Shown: positions 20,713-30,183 of the stretch, piece after piece | How the letters are laid out: each line of letters starts with the position of its first letter | Numbering within the stretch: position 1 is the first letter of the stretch | NCBI GenBank assembly: GCA_913020075.1 | Contig: CAJWAE010000006.1 | Coordinates: 1-47,736, forward strand | DNA from: an uncultured Flavobacteriaceae bacterium | Lineage (GTDB): Bacteria; Bacteroidota; Bacteroidia; Flavobacteriales; Flavobacteriaceae | DNA: 47,736 nucleotides | Direction: 5' to 3' | Position numbers and translations under genes: made by a program | The notes under the pieces: generated by a model | What the model was told of the DNA's origin: nothing | What the model saw: the letters and a program-made list of their open reading frames with translations, nothing else | The model's database searches: none

Positions 20713-22026
20713 TTGAAAACTTTAGACTCAATTCCTACCAATAAGATTCAACGTGCTTCAAAGTTGGTTTCAACTGGTTTTAAAATTGGAGGTAATTATA
20801 TTCGTTATTATGGGGATAAAATCATTAAAGGTGAAGATGACAAAAATAAACTCAATAAAAACAATGCAAAAGATATATTTAACAGTCTAAAAGAACTCAA
20901 GGGAAGTGCTTTGAAAGTGGCTCAGATGCTAAGCATGGAAAAAAATTTACTTCCTCAAGCTTATGTAGAACAGTTTAGTTTGTCTCAATTCTCTGTTCCT
21001 CCTCTGTCTGCTGCATTAGTTAAAAAAACTATCAGAAAATATTTAGGAGCTGATCCAGATGTTATTTTTGATACTTTTATAACTCAATCCGAAAACGCTG
21101 CTAGCATCGGTCAGGTTCATCGTGCTTCAAAAAATGGCAAAAAACTTGCTGTGAAAATTCAATATCCTGGTGTGGCAAACAGTATCAGTTCTGATTTAGC
21201 ATTAGTAAAGCCCATAGCTTTAAAAATGTTTAATATGAAAGGAAAAGATACTGATCGATTTTTTAAAGAGGTGGAAGAAAAATTTCTGGAAGAAACAGAT
21301 TACTTGCAAGAATTAAAAAATAGTCAGCTCATCTCTGAAAAGGCAAAAATAATTTCAAATTTAAAGTTTCCTAAATATTACCCTAAATGGACTACACCTA
21401 AAATTTTAACCATGGACTGGATGACTGGTGTTCATTTGTCAGAATATCTCAACCTAGAATGGGTAAATCAAAAATCAAAAAATCAGTTAGGACAAACCTT
21501 GTGGGATTTTTATATGTTTCAAATACATGATTTGAGAAAAGTTCAAGCTGATCCTCACCCTGGAAATTTCTTAGTAAATGAAAAAAATAATTTGATTGCC
21601 ATTGATTTTGGATGTATAAAATCAATACCTCAAGATTTTTATGATCCATATTTTGAATTATCTAAACCACATAACATTGAAAATGATAAAATATTTAATG
21701 ATTTATTAAAAGAATTAGAAATTTTACTTCCCTCAGATACTAAAGAAGAAATAATCTATTTCACCTCTTTATTTAAAAAAATGATGCACCTTTTTACTTT
21801 GCCCTTTCACGACAATGATTTTGATTTTTCTAATGATGAATTCTGGAATGCAATTTCAAGTCTTGCCAAAGATTTTTCACAAGACAATCAGATTAGAAAA
21901 ATGAATGGAAATAGAGGTTCAAAGCATTTTATTTACATGAATAGAACCTTTTTTGGACTTTATCATTTACTTCATGATCTTAGTGCTAATATCAAAACAG
22001 AACACTATAAAAAGTATCTTTCTTAA
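20713..22026 (+). CDS. AarF/UbiB/ABC1 atypical kinase family protein (TTG start)
   Basis: SALKVAQMLSMEKNLLP, ENAASIGQVHRASKNGKKLAVKIQYPGV, KVQADPHPGNFLVNEKNNLIAIDFGCIK. Confidence 0.95.
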   Translation: MKTLDSIPTNKIQRASKLVSTGFKIGGNYIRYYGDKIIKGEDDKNKLNKNNAKDIFNSLKELKGSALKVAQMLSMEKNLLPQAYVEQFSLSQFSVPPLSAALVKKTIRKYLGADPDVIFDTFITQSENAASIGQVHRASKNGKKLAVKIQYPGVANSISSDLALVKPIALKMFNMKGKDTDRFFKEVEEKFLEETDYLQELKNSQLISEKAKIISNLKFPKYYPKWTTPKILTMDWMTGVHLSEYLNLEWVNQKSKNQLGQTLWDFYMFQIHDLRKVQADPHPGNFLVNEKNNLIAIDFGCIKSIPQDFYDPYFELSKPHNIENDKIFNDLLKELEILLPSDTKEEIIYFTSLFKKMMHLFTLPFHDNDFDFSNDEFWNAISSLAKDFSQDNQIRKMNGNRGSKHFIYMNRTFFGLYHLLHDLSANIKTEHYKKYLS

Positions 22027-22087
22027 TATTAAATCATAAGTTGCTAAGACTTAAAATGGTATTTTTATTAATTAAACATTTATTCCT

Positions 22088-23095
22088 ATGTATAATTCGA
22101 AAATAATTGGTCTTGGTAAATATGTTCCAGAAAATATAGTTACAAATTCAGATTTAGAAAAATTGATGGATACCTCAAGTGATTGGATTATTGAGAGAAC
22201 TGGGGTTGAAGAGAGAAGGCATGTTGTCAAAGGTGATGGTAATGGAACCGCAACTATGGGGGTAAAAGCAGCTAAAATAGCTTTAGAAAGAGCAAGTCTA
22301 AAGGCCCAAGACATCGATTTTATTGTATTTGCTACAATGAGTCCAGATTATTATTTTCCAGGCTCTGGTGTTCTAGCTCAAGAACTTTTGGATATTCCTG
22401 ATTGTCCAGCTTTAGATATTCGTATGCAATGTTCAGGATTTGTTTATGCAATTTCAACTGCTGATCAGTTTATAAAAACTGGCATGTATAAAAATATATT
22501 AGTTATCGGCTCAGAATATCAAACTGGAGGTTTAGATATGAGCACAAGAGGGCGGAATATATCTGTAATTTTTGGGGATGGAGCAGGTGCTGTGGTAATG
22601 ACTAGAACAGAAAATAATCAGGAAGGTGTTTTATCTTCTCATTTACACACCCAAGGTAAGCACGCTGAAGAGCTCTCCCTTATTGGCCCTAGTACAAGGA
22701 GGTGGGTACCAGAAATCATAACCAAAAATGACCCCGAGGATATTTCGTATTATCCTAACATGAATGGTCAATTTGTTTTTAAACATGCAGTTGTTCGTTT
22801 TACTGAGGTCATTAATGAAGGGTTAAAAAAAACAGGATGGTCTTCAGATGAGATAGGTCTGTTGATTCCACATCAAGCTAACCTTCGAATTGCTCAATTC
22901 GTTCAAAAAAAATTTGGATTAAGTGATGATCAGGTATATAATAATATTCAACGATATGGAAACACAACTGCAGCATCTATTCCAATTGCTCTTACCGAAG
23001 CTTGGGAGGAAGGTAAAGTTCAACCAGGCACTAAAGTAGTTTTAGCTGCTTTCGGGAGTGGATTCACATGGGGAAGCGTTATGATACAATGGTAA
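22088..23095 (+). CDS. 3-oxoacyl-ACP synthase III family protein (FabH-like)
   Basis: IIGLGKYVPENIVTNSDLEKLMDTSSDWIIERTGVEERRH, active-site MQCSGF, LIPHQANLRI, GNTTAASIPIAL. Confidence 0.95.
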   Translation: MYNSKIIGLGKYVPENIVTNSDLEKLMDTSSDWIIERTGVEERRHVVKGDGNGTATMGVKAAKIALERASLKAQDIDFIVFATMSPDYYFPGSGVLAQELLDIPDCPALDIRMQCSGFVYAISTADQFIKTGMYKNILVIGSEYQTGGLDMSTRGRNISVIFGDGAGAVVMTRTENNQEGVLSSHLHTQGKHAEELSLIGPSTRRWVPEIITKNDPEDISYYPNMNGQFVFKHAVVRFTEVINEGLKKTGWSSDEIGLLIPHQANLRIAQFVQKKFGLSDDQVYNNIQRYGNTTAASIPIALTEAWEEGKVQPGTKVVLAAFGSGFTWGSVMIQW

Positions 23096-23460
23096 GCTAT
23101 AAAACTCTTGTGCTTGGAGCATCAGCTAATCAAAAACGTTATGCTTATAAGGCTGTCGTTCTTTTGCTTAAAAATAAAATTGAAGTTATCCCTATGGGAA
23201 TAAAACCGGGAATAATAGATGGATTGTTAATAGTAAAGCCATTTATTTTTCAAAAGGGCATTCATACGATATCAATTTATTTGAGTCCAGCTCTTCAGGT
23301 GGAGTATTTTGAATTTATTATTAATTTAAAACCTCAAAGAGTTATATTTAATCCAGGAACTGAAAATCCAGAATTTACTAAAAAATTAAATGAAGTTAAA
23401 ATTCCCTTTGAAAACTCTTGTTCGCTAGTTCTTCTTTCTTCGAATCAATATAAGTCCTAA
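23089..23460 (+). CDS. CoA-binding domain protein
   Basis: MVSYKTLVLGASANQKRYAYKAVVLLLKNKIEVIPMGIKPGIIDGLLI...LKPQRVIFNPGTENPEF; start overlaps fabH-like stop (ATGGTAA). Confidence 0.85.
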   Translation: MVSYKTLVLGASANQKRYAYKAVVLLLKNKIEVIPMGIKPGIIDGLLIVKPFIFQKGIHTISIYLSPALQVEYFEFIINLKPQRVIFNPGTENPEFTKKLNEVKIPFENSCSLVLLSSNQYKS

Positions 23461-24891
23461 AAATGTAATCAATCCATTAAGAGGAAGAAGTTCATAGCCT
23501 AATTCGTATCCTCCCAAAGTTGAAGCATCAATGTTTCCAATAATGCTAATTAATCCAACTGAAAATAAAACAACAAACCATACATAACGGTCATGAATTT
23601 TGTAGGGAGTAAAGATTCCAAAAGCAAACAAACCAAGAAGTGGTCCATAGGTGAATCCCGCAACTGTAAGCAAGCTGTCAATAATATTTCGATCTAAAAT
23701 ATGTTTAAATAGAATGACAACCAACATTAGCATAATACTCATTCCAATATGTGTTTTCTTACGTATTTTCTTTTGCTTAATCTTATCATATTTTCTAATA
23801 CCTAGGAAGTCTAAACAAAAAGAAGTAGTTAAAGATGTCAATGCACTGTCAGCACTACTATATGCAGCTGCAATTAAACCTAGAATAAAAGTTACAGCTA
23901 CAGTAATTCCTAAAGATCCATTAAGGGCAATTTCAGGAAAAAGTAAATCTGTTTTAGGGCTTCCATTCATTAAGGGTATTTCAATTCCTTCCTTCTCAGC
24001 ATAGATATAAAGTAAGGCTCCTAAAAGCATAAATAAACCCGTTACAATTACTAAAATAAAACTAAAAACAATCATATTTTTTTGAGCATCTTTTAGTGTC
24101 CTACAGCTAAGATTTTTCTGCATCATATCTTGGTCTAATCCTGTCATACAAATGGTAACAAAAGCTCCTCCTATAAATGACTTGAAGAGATGATTTCTAC
24201 TTAAAAATGATTCAGTAATAAAAACATTACTGAATTGAGATAATTCAGTAGAGGTTATAAAGTCTGAAAATGTCCAATCTAATGCCTGATTGATATAAGT
24301 TATTGATAAAACAACTGATAAAATCATTAGAGTGGTTTGAAGGATATCTGTAAACACAATTGTTTTAATTCCTCCTTTTTGAGTATAAACCCATATTAAA
24401 ACAATCGATAATATTACGGTGATTTCAAAAGGGATATCCCATGAATCAAAAATAAATTTTTGAAGAACAATTGCTACAAGAAATAATCTAAAAGAAGCTC
24501 CTAAAACTCTGGAAATAAAGAAAAAAAAAGCTCCTGCTTTATGACTATTTTTACCCAGCCTTGTGTTTAAGTACTCATAAATTGAAGTGACATTATTTTT
24601 ATAATATACTGGAAGAAGAACATATGCTACCACAAAATATCCAGCTAAATAGCCTATAACTACTTGAAAGTAAGAAAAATGAGAGTCTTTTATCCAGCCA
24701 GGAACAGATATAAATGTAACTCCAGACAATGAAGCTCCTACCATGCCAAATGCTACCAAATACCATGGTGAATTTCTATTAGCTTTGAAAAAATTTTCGT
24801 TAGAATCTTCTTGCCCAGTAAAATAAGCAATTCCAATTAAAACTAAAAAATAACCGATAATTAAACCTAGAATGGAAAGTGAGGATATCAT
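23425..24891 (-). CDS. Sodium:solute symporter (SSS family)
   Basis: Polytopic; FGMVGASLSGVTFISVPGWIKDSHFSYFQVVIGYLAGYFVVAYVLLPVYYKNNVTSIYEYLNTRLG. Confidence 0.93.
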   Translation of the reverse strand: MISSLSILGLIIGYFLVLIGIAYFTGQEDSNENFFKANRNSPWYLVAFGMVGASLSGVTFISVPGWIKDSHFSYFQVVIGYLAGYFVVAYVLLPVYYKNNVTSIYEYLNTRLGKNSHKAGAFFFFISRVLGASFRLFLVAIVLQKFIFDSWDIPFEITVILSIVLIWVYTQKGGIKTIVFTDILQTTLMILSVVLSITYINQALDWTFSDFITSTELSQFSNVFITESFLSRNHLFKSFIGGAFVTICMTGLDQDMMQKNLSCRTLKDAQKNMIVFSFILVIVTGLFMLLGALLYIYAEKEGIEIPLMNGSPKTDLLFPEIALNGSLGITVAVTFILGLIAAAYSSADSALTSLTTSFCLDFLGIRKYDKIKQKKIRKKTHIGMSIMLMLVVILFKHILDRNIIDSLLTVAGFTYGPLLGLFAFGIFTPYKIHDRYVWFVVLFSVGLISIIGNIDASTLGGYELGYELLPLNGLITFLGLILIRRKKN

Positions 24892-24944
24892 TTTTTAGAT
24901 TTATTTTGATAAAGGTACAAAAGGTATTTCAACTTATAATTTCG

Positions 24945-24952
24945 TAAATTTG
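24945..24952 (+). promoter_or_regulatory. Candidate -7 element upstream of recR (TAAATTTG)
   Basis: Exact TAnnTTTG ending 3 nt before ATG 24956; 14-mer ATTTCGTAAATTTG shared with the pyrG upstream region. Confidence 0.55.
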
Positions 24953-24955
24953 TTT

Positions 24956-25576
24956 ATGGATTTTTCATCAAAACTACTTGAAAATGCAGTTCAAGAAATC
25001 GGACAATTACCAGGTATTGGAAAGCGTACTGCCTTAAGACTTGCGCTTCATCTTTTAAAACAACCTTTACAACATACTCAGTCTTTGTCTTCAGCACTAA
25101 CTTCATTGAGAGAAGGAATCATTTTTTGTAAAACATGTCATAATTTGTCAGATGCTACTCTTTGTGAAATTTGTGCAAGTCCAAAAAGAAATATGGACTT
25201 GATATGCGTTGTAGAAGATATTCGTGATGTTATGGCTATTGAAAATACTGGACAATTTAATGGAGTATATCATGTTTTAGGAGGAATCATTTCTCCCATG
25301 GATGGAATTGGTCCACAGGATCTCACGATTAATTCACTTTTGGAAAAAGTAAAAGAAGGAAAGGTTTCTGAAATCATTCTCGCATTAAGCGCAACAATGG
25401 AAGCTGACACAACTAATTTTTACATTTATAAATTACTTGCTAATTATAAGGTTAAAACCTCAACTATCGCCAGAGGTATACCTGTTGGAGATGAGTTGGA
25501 ATTTACTGATGAGGTTACTTTGGGGCGAAGTATTTTAGCTCGAATACCTTTTGAGGCTTCTATTTCTAAAGGTTAA
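24956..25576 (+). CDS. recR: Recombination protein RecR
   Basis: [29 protein letters not shown]4 zinc motif [21 protein letters not shown], Toprim [27 protein letters not shown]. The track start at 24950 is a TTG inside the promoter-like motif. Confidence 0.97.
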   Translation: MDFSSKLLENAVQEIGQLPGIGKRTALRLALHLLKQPLQHTQSLSSALTSLREGIIFCKTCHNLSDATLCEICASPKRNMDLICVVEDIRDVMAIENTGQFNGVYHVLGGIISPMDGIGPQDLTINSLLEKVKEGKVSEIILALSATMEADTTNFYIYKLLANYKVKTSTIARGIPVGDELEFTDEVTLGRSILARIPFEASISKG

Positions 25577-25633
25577 AAATTAAATTAAACAAGAGAAGGT
25601 CTAACAAAACCTTTATTCAAAGTCAAAAATTGG

Positions 25634-25641
25634 TACTTTTG
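25634..25641 (+). promoter_or_regulatory. Candidate -7 element (TACTTTTG) upstream of the E2 gene
   Basis: Exact TAnnTTTG, 15 nt before ATG 25657. Confidence 0.5.
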
Positions 25642-25656
25642 CACGACAAATTAAAT

Positions 25657-27021
25657 ATGGGGAAATACTTTTTAAAATTATCCAAAATGGGTGAAAGTGT
25701 TGTCGAAGCTACCTTAACTAAGTGGTTAAAGGAGGTTGGGGATTCAATTGAAATAGATGATCCCATAATTGAAATAGCTACTGATAAGGTAGACACTGAT
25801 GTAGTATCTGAGAAACAGGGAATTTTAATTGAAAAACGCTTTACTGAAAATGAAACAGTCTCAGTAGGTGACGTACTTGCTGTAATTGAAATTAAAGGTG
25901 ATTATGAATCTGAATCAGATGATTCAGAAAAAATTCTAGACCCATCTAGTGAGATTTTTAAAGATGAAAAAATAGTTAAAGAAGATTTAAATATTAGTCA
26001 AAAATTTATTGCTGAAAAACTTTTAGATCAAATTCCTAAGACAAAATCTATTTCCGTTATCAATACTGAAGATAAAACAAATTTTTATTCTCCTTTGGTT
26101 CGTAACATTGCAAAAGAAGAAGGGATTTCTAATGAAGAGTTAGATTCCATAGATGGAACAGGAAAAGACAAACGTGTTACCAAAACAGATATTTTAGAAC
26201 ATTTAAAAAGTAGAGTTAGTAATTTAAAAAGCTCTGTACCAAATGAAATATCATCTAGTATTGATTCATTACGAACCGTTGTGAAAATTAATCCTTCAGT
26301 TTCTTTGACAGGCAATGATCAAATTATTGAAATGAGCAGAATGGAAAAATTGATTTCAAGTCATATGAAATCAAGTATACAAACCGCTGCTCATGTCCAA
26401 TCTTTTATTGAAGTTGATGTAACTGATCTTTGGAGTTGGAGAGAAGAAGCTAAATCTTCCTTTCAAAAGCGTGAAAACGAAAAACTAACATTCACTCCTT
26501 TATTTATGACCGCTATCATCAAGGCACTCCGTGATTATCCAGCCTTAAATAGTCATTTACAGGGTGATCAAATTATTATTAAGCAAGATATAAACCTTGG
26601 TATGGCAACATCTTTAGCTGATGGAAATTTAATTGTTCCTGTAATTAAAAATGCAGATCATTTAAATCTAGTAGGTTTAGCTAAAGCTGTTAATGATTTA
26701 GCAAACAGAGCAAGAATTAATAGCCTAATGCCAGATGAAGTTCAAGCAGGAACTTATACCTTCACAAATATTGGTAATTTCGGGTCTATAATGGGTACAC
26801 CGATCATTAATCAACCACAAGTTGGAATTCTTGCAATAGGAGCTATTAGGAAAATGCCATCGGTAATAGAAACTCCTGAAGGAGATTTTATAGGAATACG
26901 CAGAAAAGTAATTCTTTCTCACAGTTATGACCATCGAATTATTAATGGTGCAACAGGTGGACTTTTTGTCAAACGTGTAGCGGAATATTTAGAAAACTGG
27001 GAGGAATCACTTCCTTATTAA
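25657..27021 (+). CDS. 2-oxo acid dehydrogenase E2 component, dihydrolipoamide acyltransferase (branched-chain-type or generic)
   Basis: Lipoyl domain (KLSKMGESVVEATLTKWLKEVGD...EIATDKVDTDV), peripheral subunit-binding domain (YSPLVRNIAKEEGISNEELDSIDGTGKDKRVTKTDIL), catalytic SHSYDHRIINGATGG. Confidence 0.95.
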   Translation: MGKYFLKLSKMGESVVEATLTKWLKEVGDSIEIDDPIIEIATDKVDTDVVSEKQGILIEKRFTENETVSVGDVLAVIEIKGDYESESDDSEKILDPSSEIFKDEKIVKEDLNISQKFIAEKLLDQIPKTKSISVINTEDKTNFYSPLVRNIAKEEGISNEELDSIDGTGKDKRVTKTDILEHLKSRVSNLKSSVPNEISSSIDSLRTVVKINPSVSLTGNDQIIEMSRMEKLISSHMKSSIQTAAHVQSFIEVDVTDLWSWREEAKSSFQKRENEKLTFTPLFMTAIIKALRDYPALNSHLQGDQIIIKQDINLGMATSLADGNLIVPVIKNADHLNLVGLAKAVNDLANRARINSLMPDEVQAGTYTFTNIGNFGSIMGTPIINQPQVGILAIGAIRKMPSVIETPEGDFIGIRRKVILSHSYDHRIINGATGGLFVKRVAEYLENWEESLPY

Positions 27022-27036
27022 TTTTATAATAAAAAC

Positions 27037-27810
27037 ATGAAACTGCAACTTAATAAGCCCCTTTGCTTTTTTGATTTAGAAACTACTGGAACAGATATTT
27101 CTAAAGATCGTATTGTTGAAATGGCTGTTTTAAAATTACATCCAGACGGTAAACAAGAAAAAAAAGAATGGCGAATTAATCCCGAACAACATATTCCAAA
27201 TGAAGTTGCTGAAATTCATGGAATCACTGATAAAATGGTAGAAAATGAACCAACTTTTAAAGAAAGATCCAATGAAATTCACAATTTCATCAAAACATGC
27301 GACTTGGCGGGATTTAACTCTGATCGATTTGATATACCCTTATTAGTTGAAGAATTACTTCGCGCAGAGGTACCTTTTGATTTTAAAAACATAAAAACAG
27401 TAGATGTACAGACGATTTTCCATAAAATGGAGCAACGTACGCTTTCTGCTGCATTACGTTTTTATTGTGATGAAGAACTTGTAGACGCACATTCTGCTTA
27501 TGCTGATACTAAGGCTACTCACGATGTGCTTATTTCACAACTGGATCGTTATAAAGACTTAGAGCCTAATATTGATTTTTTAAATACTTTTAGTACTAGG
27601 AGAAAAACAGCTGATTTTGCAGGCTTTGTAGTCTACAATAAAGAAGAAGAAATGTGTTTTGGATTTGGAAAACATAAGGGTAAAAAGGTTACTGATGTCC
27701 TGGAAAAGGAGCCAGGATATTTTGGTTGGGTCCTTAATGCTGATTTTCCTCGTTTCACCAAAAAAGTATTAACGGAAATTCGTTTAAAAGCAATGAATAC
27801 CAAACTATAG
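27037..27810 (+). CDS. 3'-5' exonuclease, DnaQ-like DEDDh family
   Basis: CFFDLETTGTDISKDRIVEMAV, AGFNSDRFDIPLL, DAHSAYADTKATHDVL; C-terminal FGFGKHKGKKVTDVLEKEPGYFGWVL. Confidence 0.93.
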   Translation: MKLQLNKPLCFFDLETTGTDISKDRIVEMAVLKLHPDGKQEKKEWRINPEQHIPNEVAEIHGITDKMVENEPTFKERSNEIHNFIKTCDLAGFNSDRFDIPLLVEELLRAEVPFDFKNIKTVDVQTIFHKMEQRTLSAALRFYCDEELVDAHSAYADTKATHDVLISQLDRYKDLEPNIDFLNTFSTRRKTADFAGFVVYNKEEEMCFGFGKHKGKKVTDVLEKEPGYFGWVLNADFPRFTKKVLTEIRLKAMNTKL

Positions 27811-27814
27811 TTTA

Positions 27815-28426
27815 GTGAAAATAATCTGTGTTGGAAGAAATTACTTAGCCCACATTAAAGAGTTTAAAAATAAACGCCCCAGCAGTCCTGTGCTTTTTTT
27901 AAAACCAGATACTTCAATTCTTCAAAAAAACCAACCTTTCTTTATTCCTCATTTCACAAAAGATATACACTATGAGGTAGAGGTTTTAGTTAGGATTAAT
28001 CGTATTGGAAAGCATATACAGCCAAAATTCGCACATAAATACTATAATCAAATTGGTTTAGGAATTGATTTTACAGCACGTTCAGTTCAAAATGAATTAA
28101 AGATGAATGGTTTGCCCTGGGAAAAGGCAAAAGCTTTTGATGGATCAGCATTGATTGGAGAATGGTATGAAAAAGATCAATTCAATAATTTAGATGAACT
28201 TTCTTTTTCCTTAAAGAAAAATGGTAAAGAAGTCCAAAAAGGAAACACAATGGACATGGTATGGAAAATTGATGAGTTGATATCGTATTGTTCTAAATAT
28301 TTCACCTTAAAAATTGGTGATATTATATTTACAGGAACTCCATCTGGGGTAGGGGCAGTTCAAGAAAACGATCAATTATTAGGGTACCTTGATGGTAATC
28401 AAGCATTTGTTGTAAAAGTGAAATAG
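27815..28426 (+). CDS. Fumarylacetoacetate hydrolase family protein (GTG start)
   Basis: KIICVGRNYLAHIKEFKNKRPSSPVLFLKPDTS...HYEVEVLVRI...GIDFTARSVQNELKMNGLPWEKAKAFDGSALIG...GDIIFTGTPSGVG. Confidence 0.94.
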   Translation: MKIICVGRNYLAHIKEFKNKRPSSPVLFLKPDTSILQKNQPFFIPHFTKDIHYEVEVLVRINRIGKHIQPKFAHKYYNQIGLGIDFTARSVQNELKMNGLPWEKAKAFDGSALIGEWYEKDQFNNLDELSFSLKKNGKEVQKGNTMDMVWKIDELISYCSKYFTLKIGDIIFTGTPSGVGAVQENDQLLGYLDGNQAFVVKVK

Positions 28427-28427
28427 T

Positions 28428-29669
28428 ATGAAAGCGGAATTAATTTCGATAGGAGATGAAATCTTAATAGGACAGATAGTTAATACAAATTCTGTTTTTT
28501 TAGCTAAAGAATTAAATAAAATTGGAATAGAAATTGCTCAAATTACGAGTATTTCAGATCAGAAAGAACATATAATAGAAGCCTTAAAGGATTCTGAAAA
28601 GAGAGCTCAAGTTGTAATTCTTACTGGAGGATTAGGACCTACTAAAGACGATATTACCAAACACACACTATGTGAATATTTAGGAGATTTTTTGGTAAAA
28701 AGTCAAGAAATTTTAGATCATATTGAGGAAATTTTTTCAAAATATGTCGACACTCCAATCAATGATGAGAATCGAAAACAAGCATTGCTTCCTTCTAAGG
28801 CAAAGATTTTAAAAAATCAACATGGAACTGCTTCTGGCATGTGGTTTGAGAATAAAAGGCAAGTTATAATTTCTTTACCTGGGGTGCCATTTGAAATGAA
28901 GTCATTAGTCGTAGATAAAGTTCTTCCTGCCCTACAAGCTCATTTTACTAGACCATTTATTTTGCATAAAACCCTTATCACATATGGATTAGGAGAGAGT
29001 GCGATAGCTGAGAGAATTGTTGATTGGGAAAATACTCTTCCTGAAGACATAAAATTAGCCTACCTCCCTAATTTGGGAAAGGTAAGACTTCGCCTTTCAG
29101 GAAAGGGATCTGATAATTCTATTCTAAATAAAAGAATTAATTTTGAAATTAAAAAACTAATTCCCTTTATAAAAGATATTTTCATTGGCTTTGAAGAAGA
29201 AACTTCGCTTGAGCAACAATTACAAGATAACTTTATTGAAAACAAACAAACCTTATCAATTGCCGAGAGTTGTTCAGGAGGTGAAATTTCTGCAAGATTA
29301 ACAAAGTTAGCAGGATCTTCAGCCTATTTTAAAGGGGGAGCTGTAGTTTATCATACCCAGAGTAAATTCGATATTTTAGATATTCCAAAAAGCTTAATTC
29401 AAAAATATTCTGTGGTAAGTAAAGAAGTTTCAGAAAAAATGGCAATTAATGTACGTGAAAAATTTGACACTACGATGGGAGTTTCTACGACAGGTAATGC
29501 AGGGCCAACTAAAGGAGACTCTGATGCCGAAGTAGGTACAGTTTGGATCTCAATTGCTACTAAAGAGGAAGTTTTTAGCAAGAAATTTATTTTTGGAAAA
29601 CACAGAGAAAGAGTGATTCAAAAGACAGTAAATAAGGTCTTGGAACTAATTTATCAACACCTATCTTAA
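28428..29669 (+). CDS. cinA: CinA family nicotinamide mononucleotide deamidase-related protein
   Basis: MKAELISIGDEILIGQIVNTNSVFLAKELNKIGI, TGGLGPTKDDITK, C-terminal SIAESCSGGEISARLTKLAGSSAYFKGG. Confidence 0.96.
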   Translation: MKAELISIGDEILIGQIVNTNSVFLAKELNKIGIEIAQITSISDQKEHIIEALKDSEKRAQVVILTGGLGPTKDDITKHTLCEYLGDFLVKSQEILDHIEEIFSKYVDTPINDENRKQALLPSKAKILKNQHGTASGMWFENKRQVIISLPGVPFEMKSLVVDKVLPALQAHFTRPFILHKTLITYGLGESAIAERIVDWENTLPEDIKLAYLPNLGKVRLRLSGKGSDNSILNKRINFEIKKLIPFIKDIFIGFEEETSLEQQLQDNFIENKQTLSIAESCSGGEISARLTKLAGSSAYFKGGAVVYHTQSKFDILDIPKSLIQKYSVVSKEVSEKMAINVREKFDTTMGVSTTGNAGPTKGDSDAEVGTVWISIATKEEVFSKKFIFGKHRERVIQKTVNKVLELIYQHLS

Positions 29670-29697
29670 AAAGGTTTTTTATTTTTCAGAAAAACAA

Positions 29698-29728
29698 TTT
29701 TGTTACTCTATAAAAAACAGTAAATTTG
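29698..29728 (+). promoter_or_regulatory. Bacteroidota-type promoter upstream of rpmB
   Basis: TTTTG (29698-29702), 18-nt spacer, TAAATTTG (29721-29728); 24 nt before the rpmB ATG. Confidence 0.75.
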
Positions 29729-29752
29729 CATCCACGTTAAAAAAAGACGAAA

Positions 29753-29992
29753 ATGTCAAAAGTTTGTGAAATCAGCGGAAAACGAGTAATGTTTGGGAAT
29801 AATGTCTCAAAAGCATTAAACAGAACAAAGCGTCGTTTCGATGCAAATATAATGGATAAACGTTTTTATATTCCTGAAGAAGATAAGTGGATTAAGCTTA
29901 CTATATCTGCAGCGACTTTGAAAACGATTAACAAAAAAGGAATTTCTGCAGTTTTAAAAAAAGCTAGAGAGAAAGGTCACTATAAAGGTTAA
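29753..29992 (+). CDS. rpmB: 50S ribosomal protein L28
   Basis: [39 protein letters not shown]. Confidence 0.97.
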   Translation: MSKVCEISGKRVMFGNNVSKALNRTKRRFDANIMDKRFYIPEEDKWIKLTISAATLKTINKKGISAVLKKAREKGHYKG

Positions 29993-29997
29993 TTACA

Positions 29998-30180
29998 ATG
30001 GCAAAAAGAGGAAATAGAGTTCAAGTAATATTGGAATGTACAGAACATAAAGAGTCAGGTCAACCTGGCACTTCTCGTTATATAACAACCAAAAATAAAA
30101 AAAATACTCCCGAACGTTTAGAAGTTAAAAAATTCAATTCCATCCTTAAAAAGATGACAGTTCATAAAGAAATAAAATAA
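29998..30180 (+). CDS. rpmG: 50S ribosomal protein L33
   Basis: [47 protein letters not shown]. Confidence 0.96.
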   Translation: MAKRGNRVQVILECTEHKESGQPGTSRYITTKNKKNTPERLEVKKFNSILKKMTVHKEIK

Positions 30181-30183
30181 GTC

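Noticed and set aside
18638-24004. ORFs opposite htpG (18638), aarF-like (21449), fabH-like (22072) and symporter (23651)
   Set aside because: All contained within or largely overlapping confident genes, with no recognisable product.
26085-29581. Minus-strand ORFs within the E2 and cinA genes (26085, 26725, 29060, 29399)
   Set aside because: Shadow ORFs of well-supported coding sequences.
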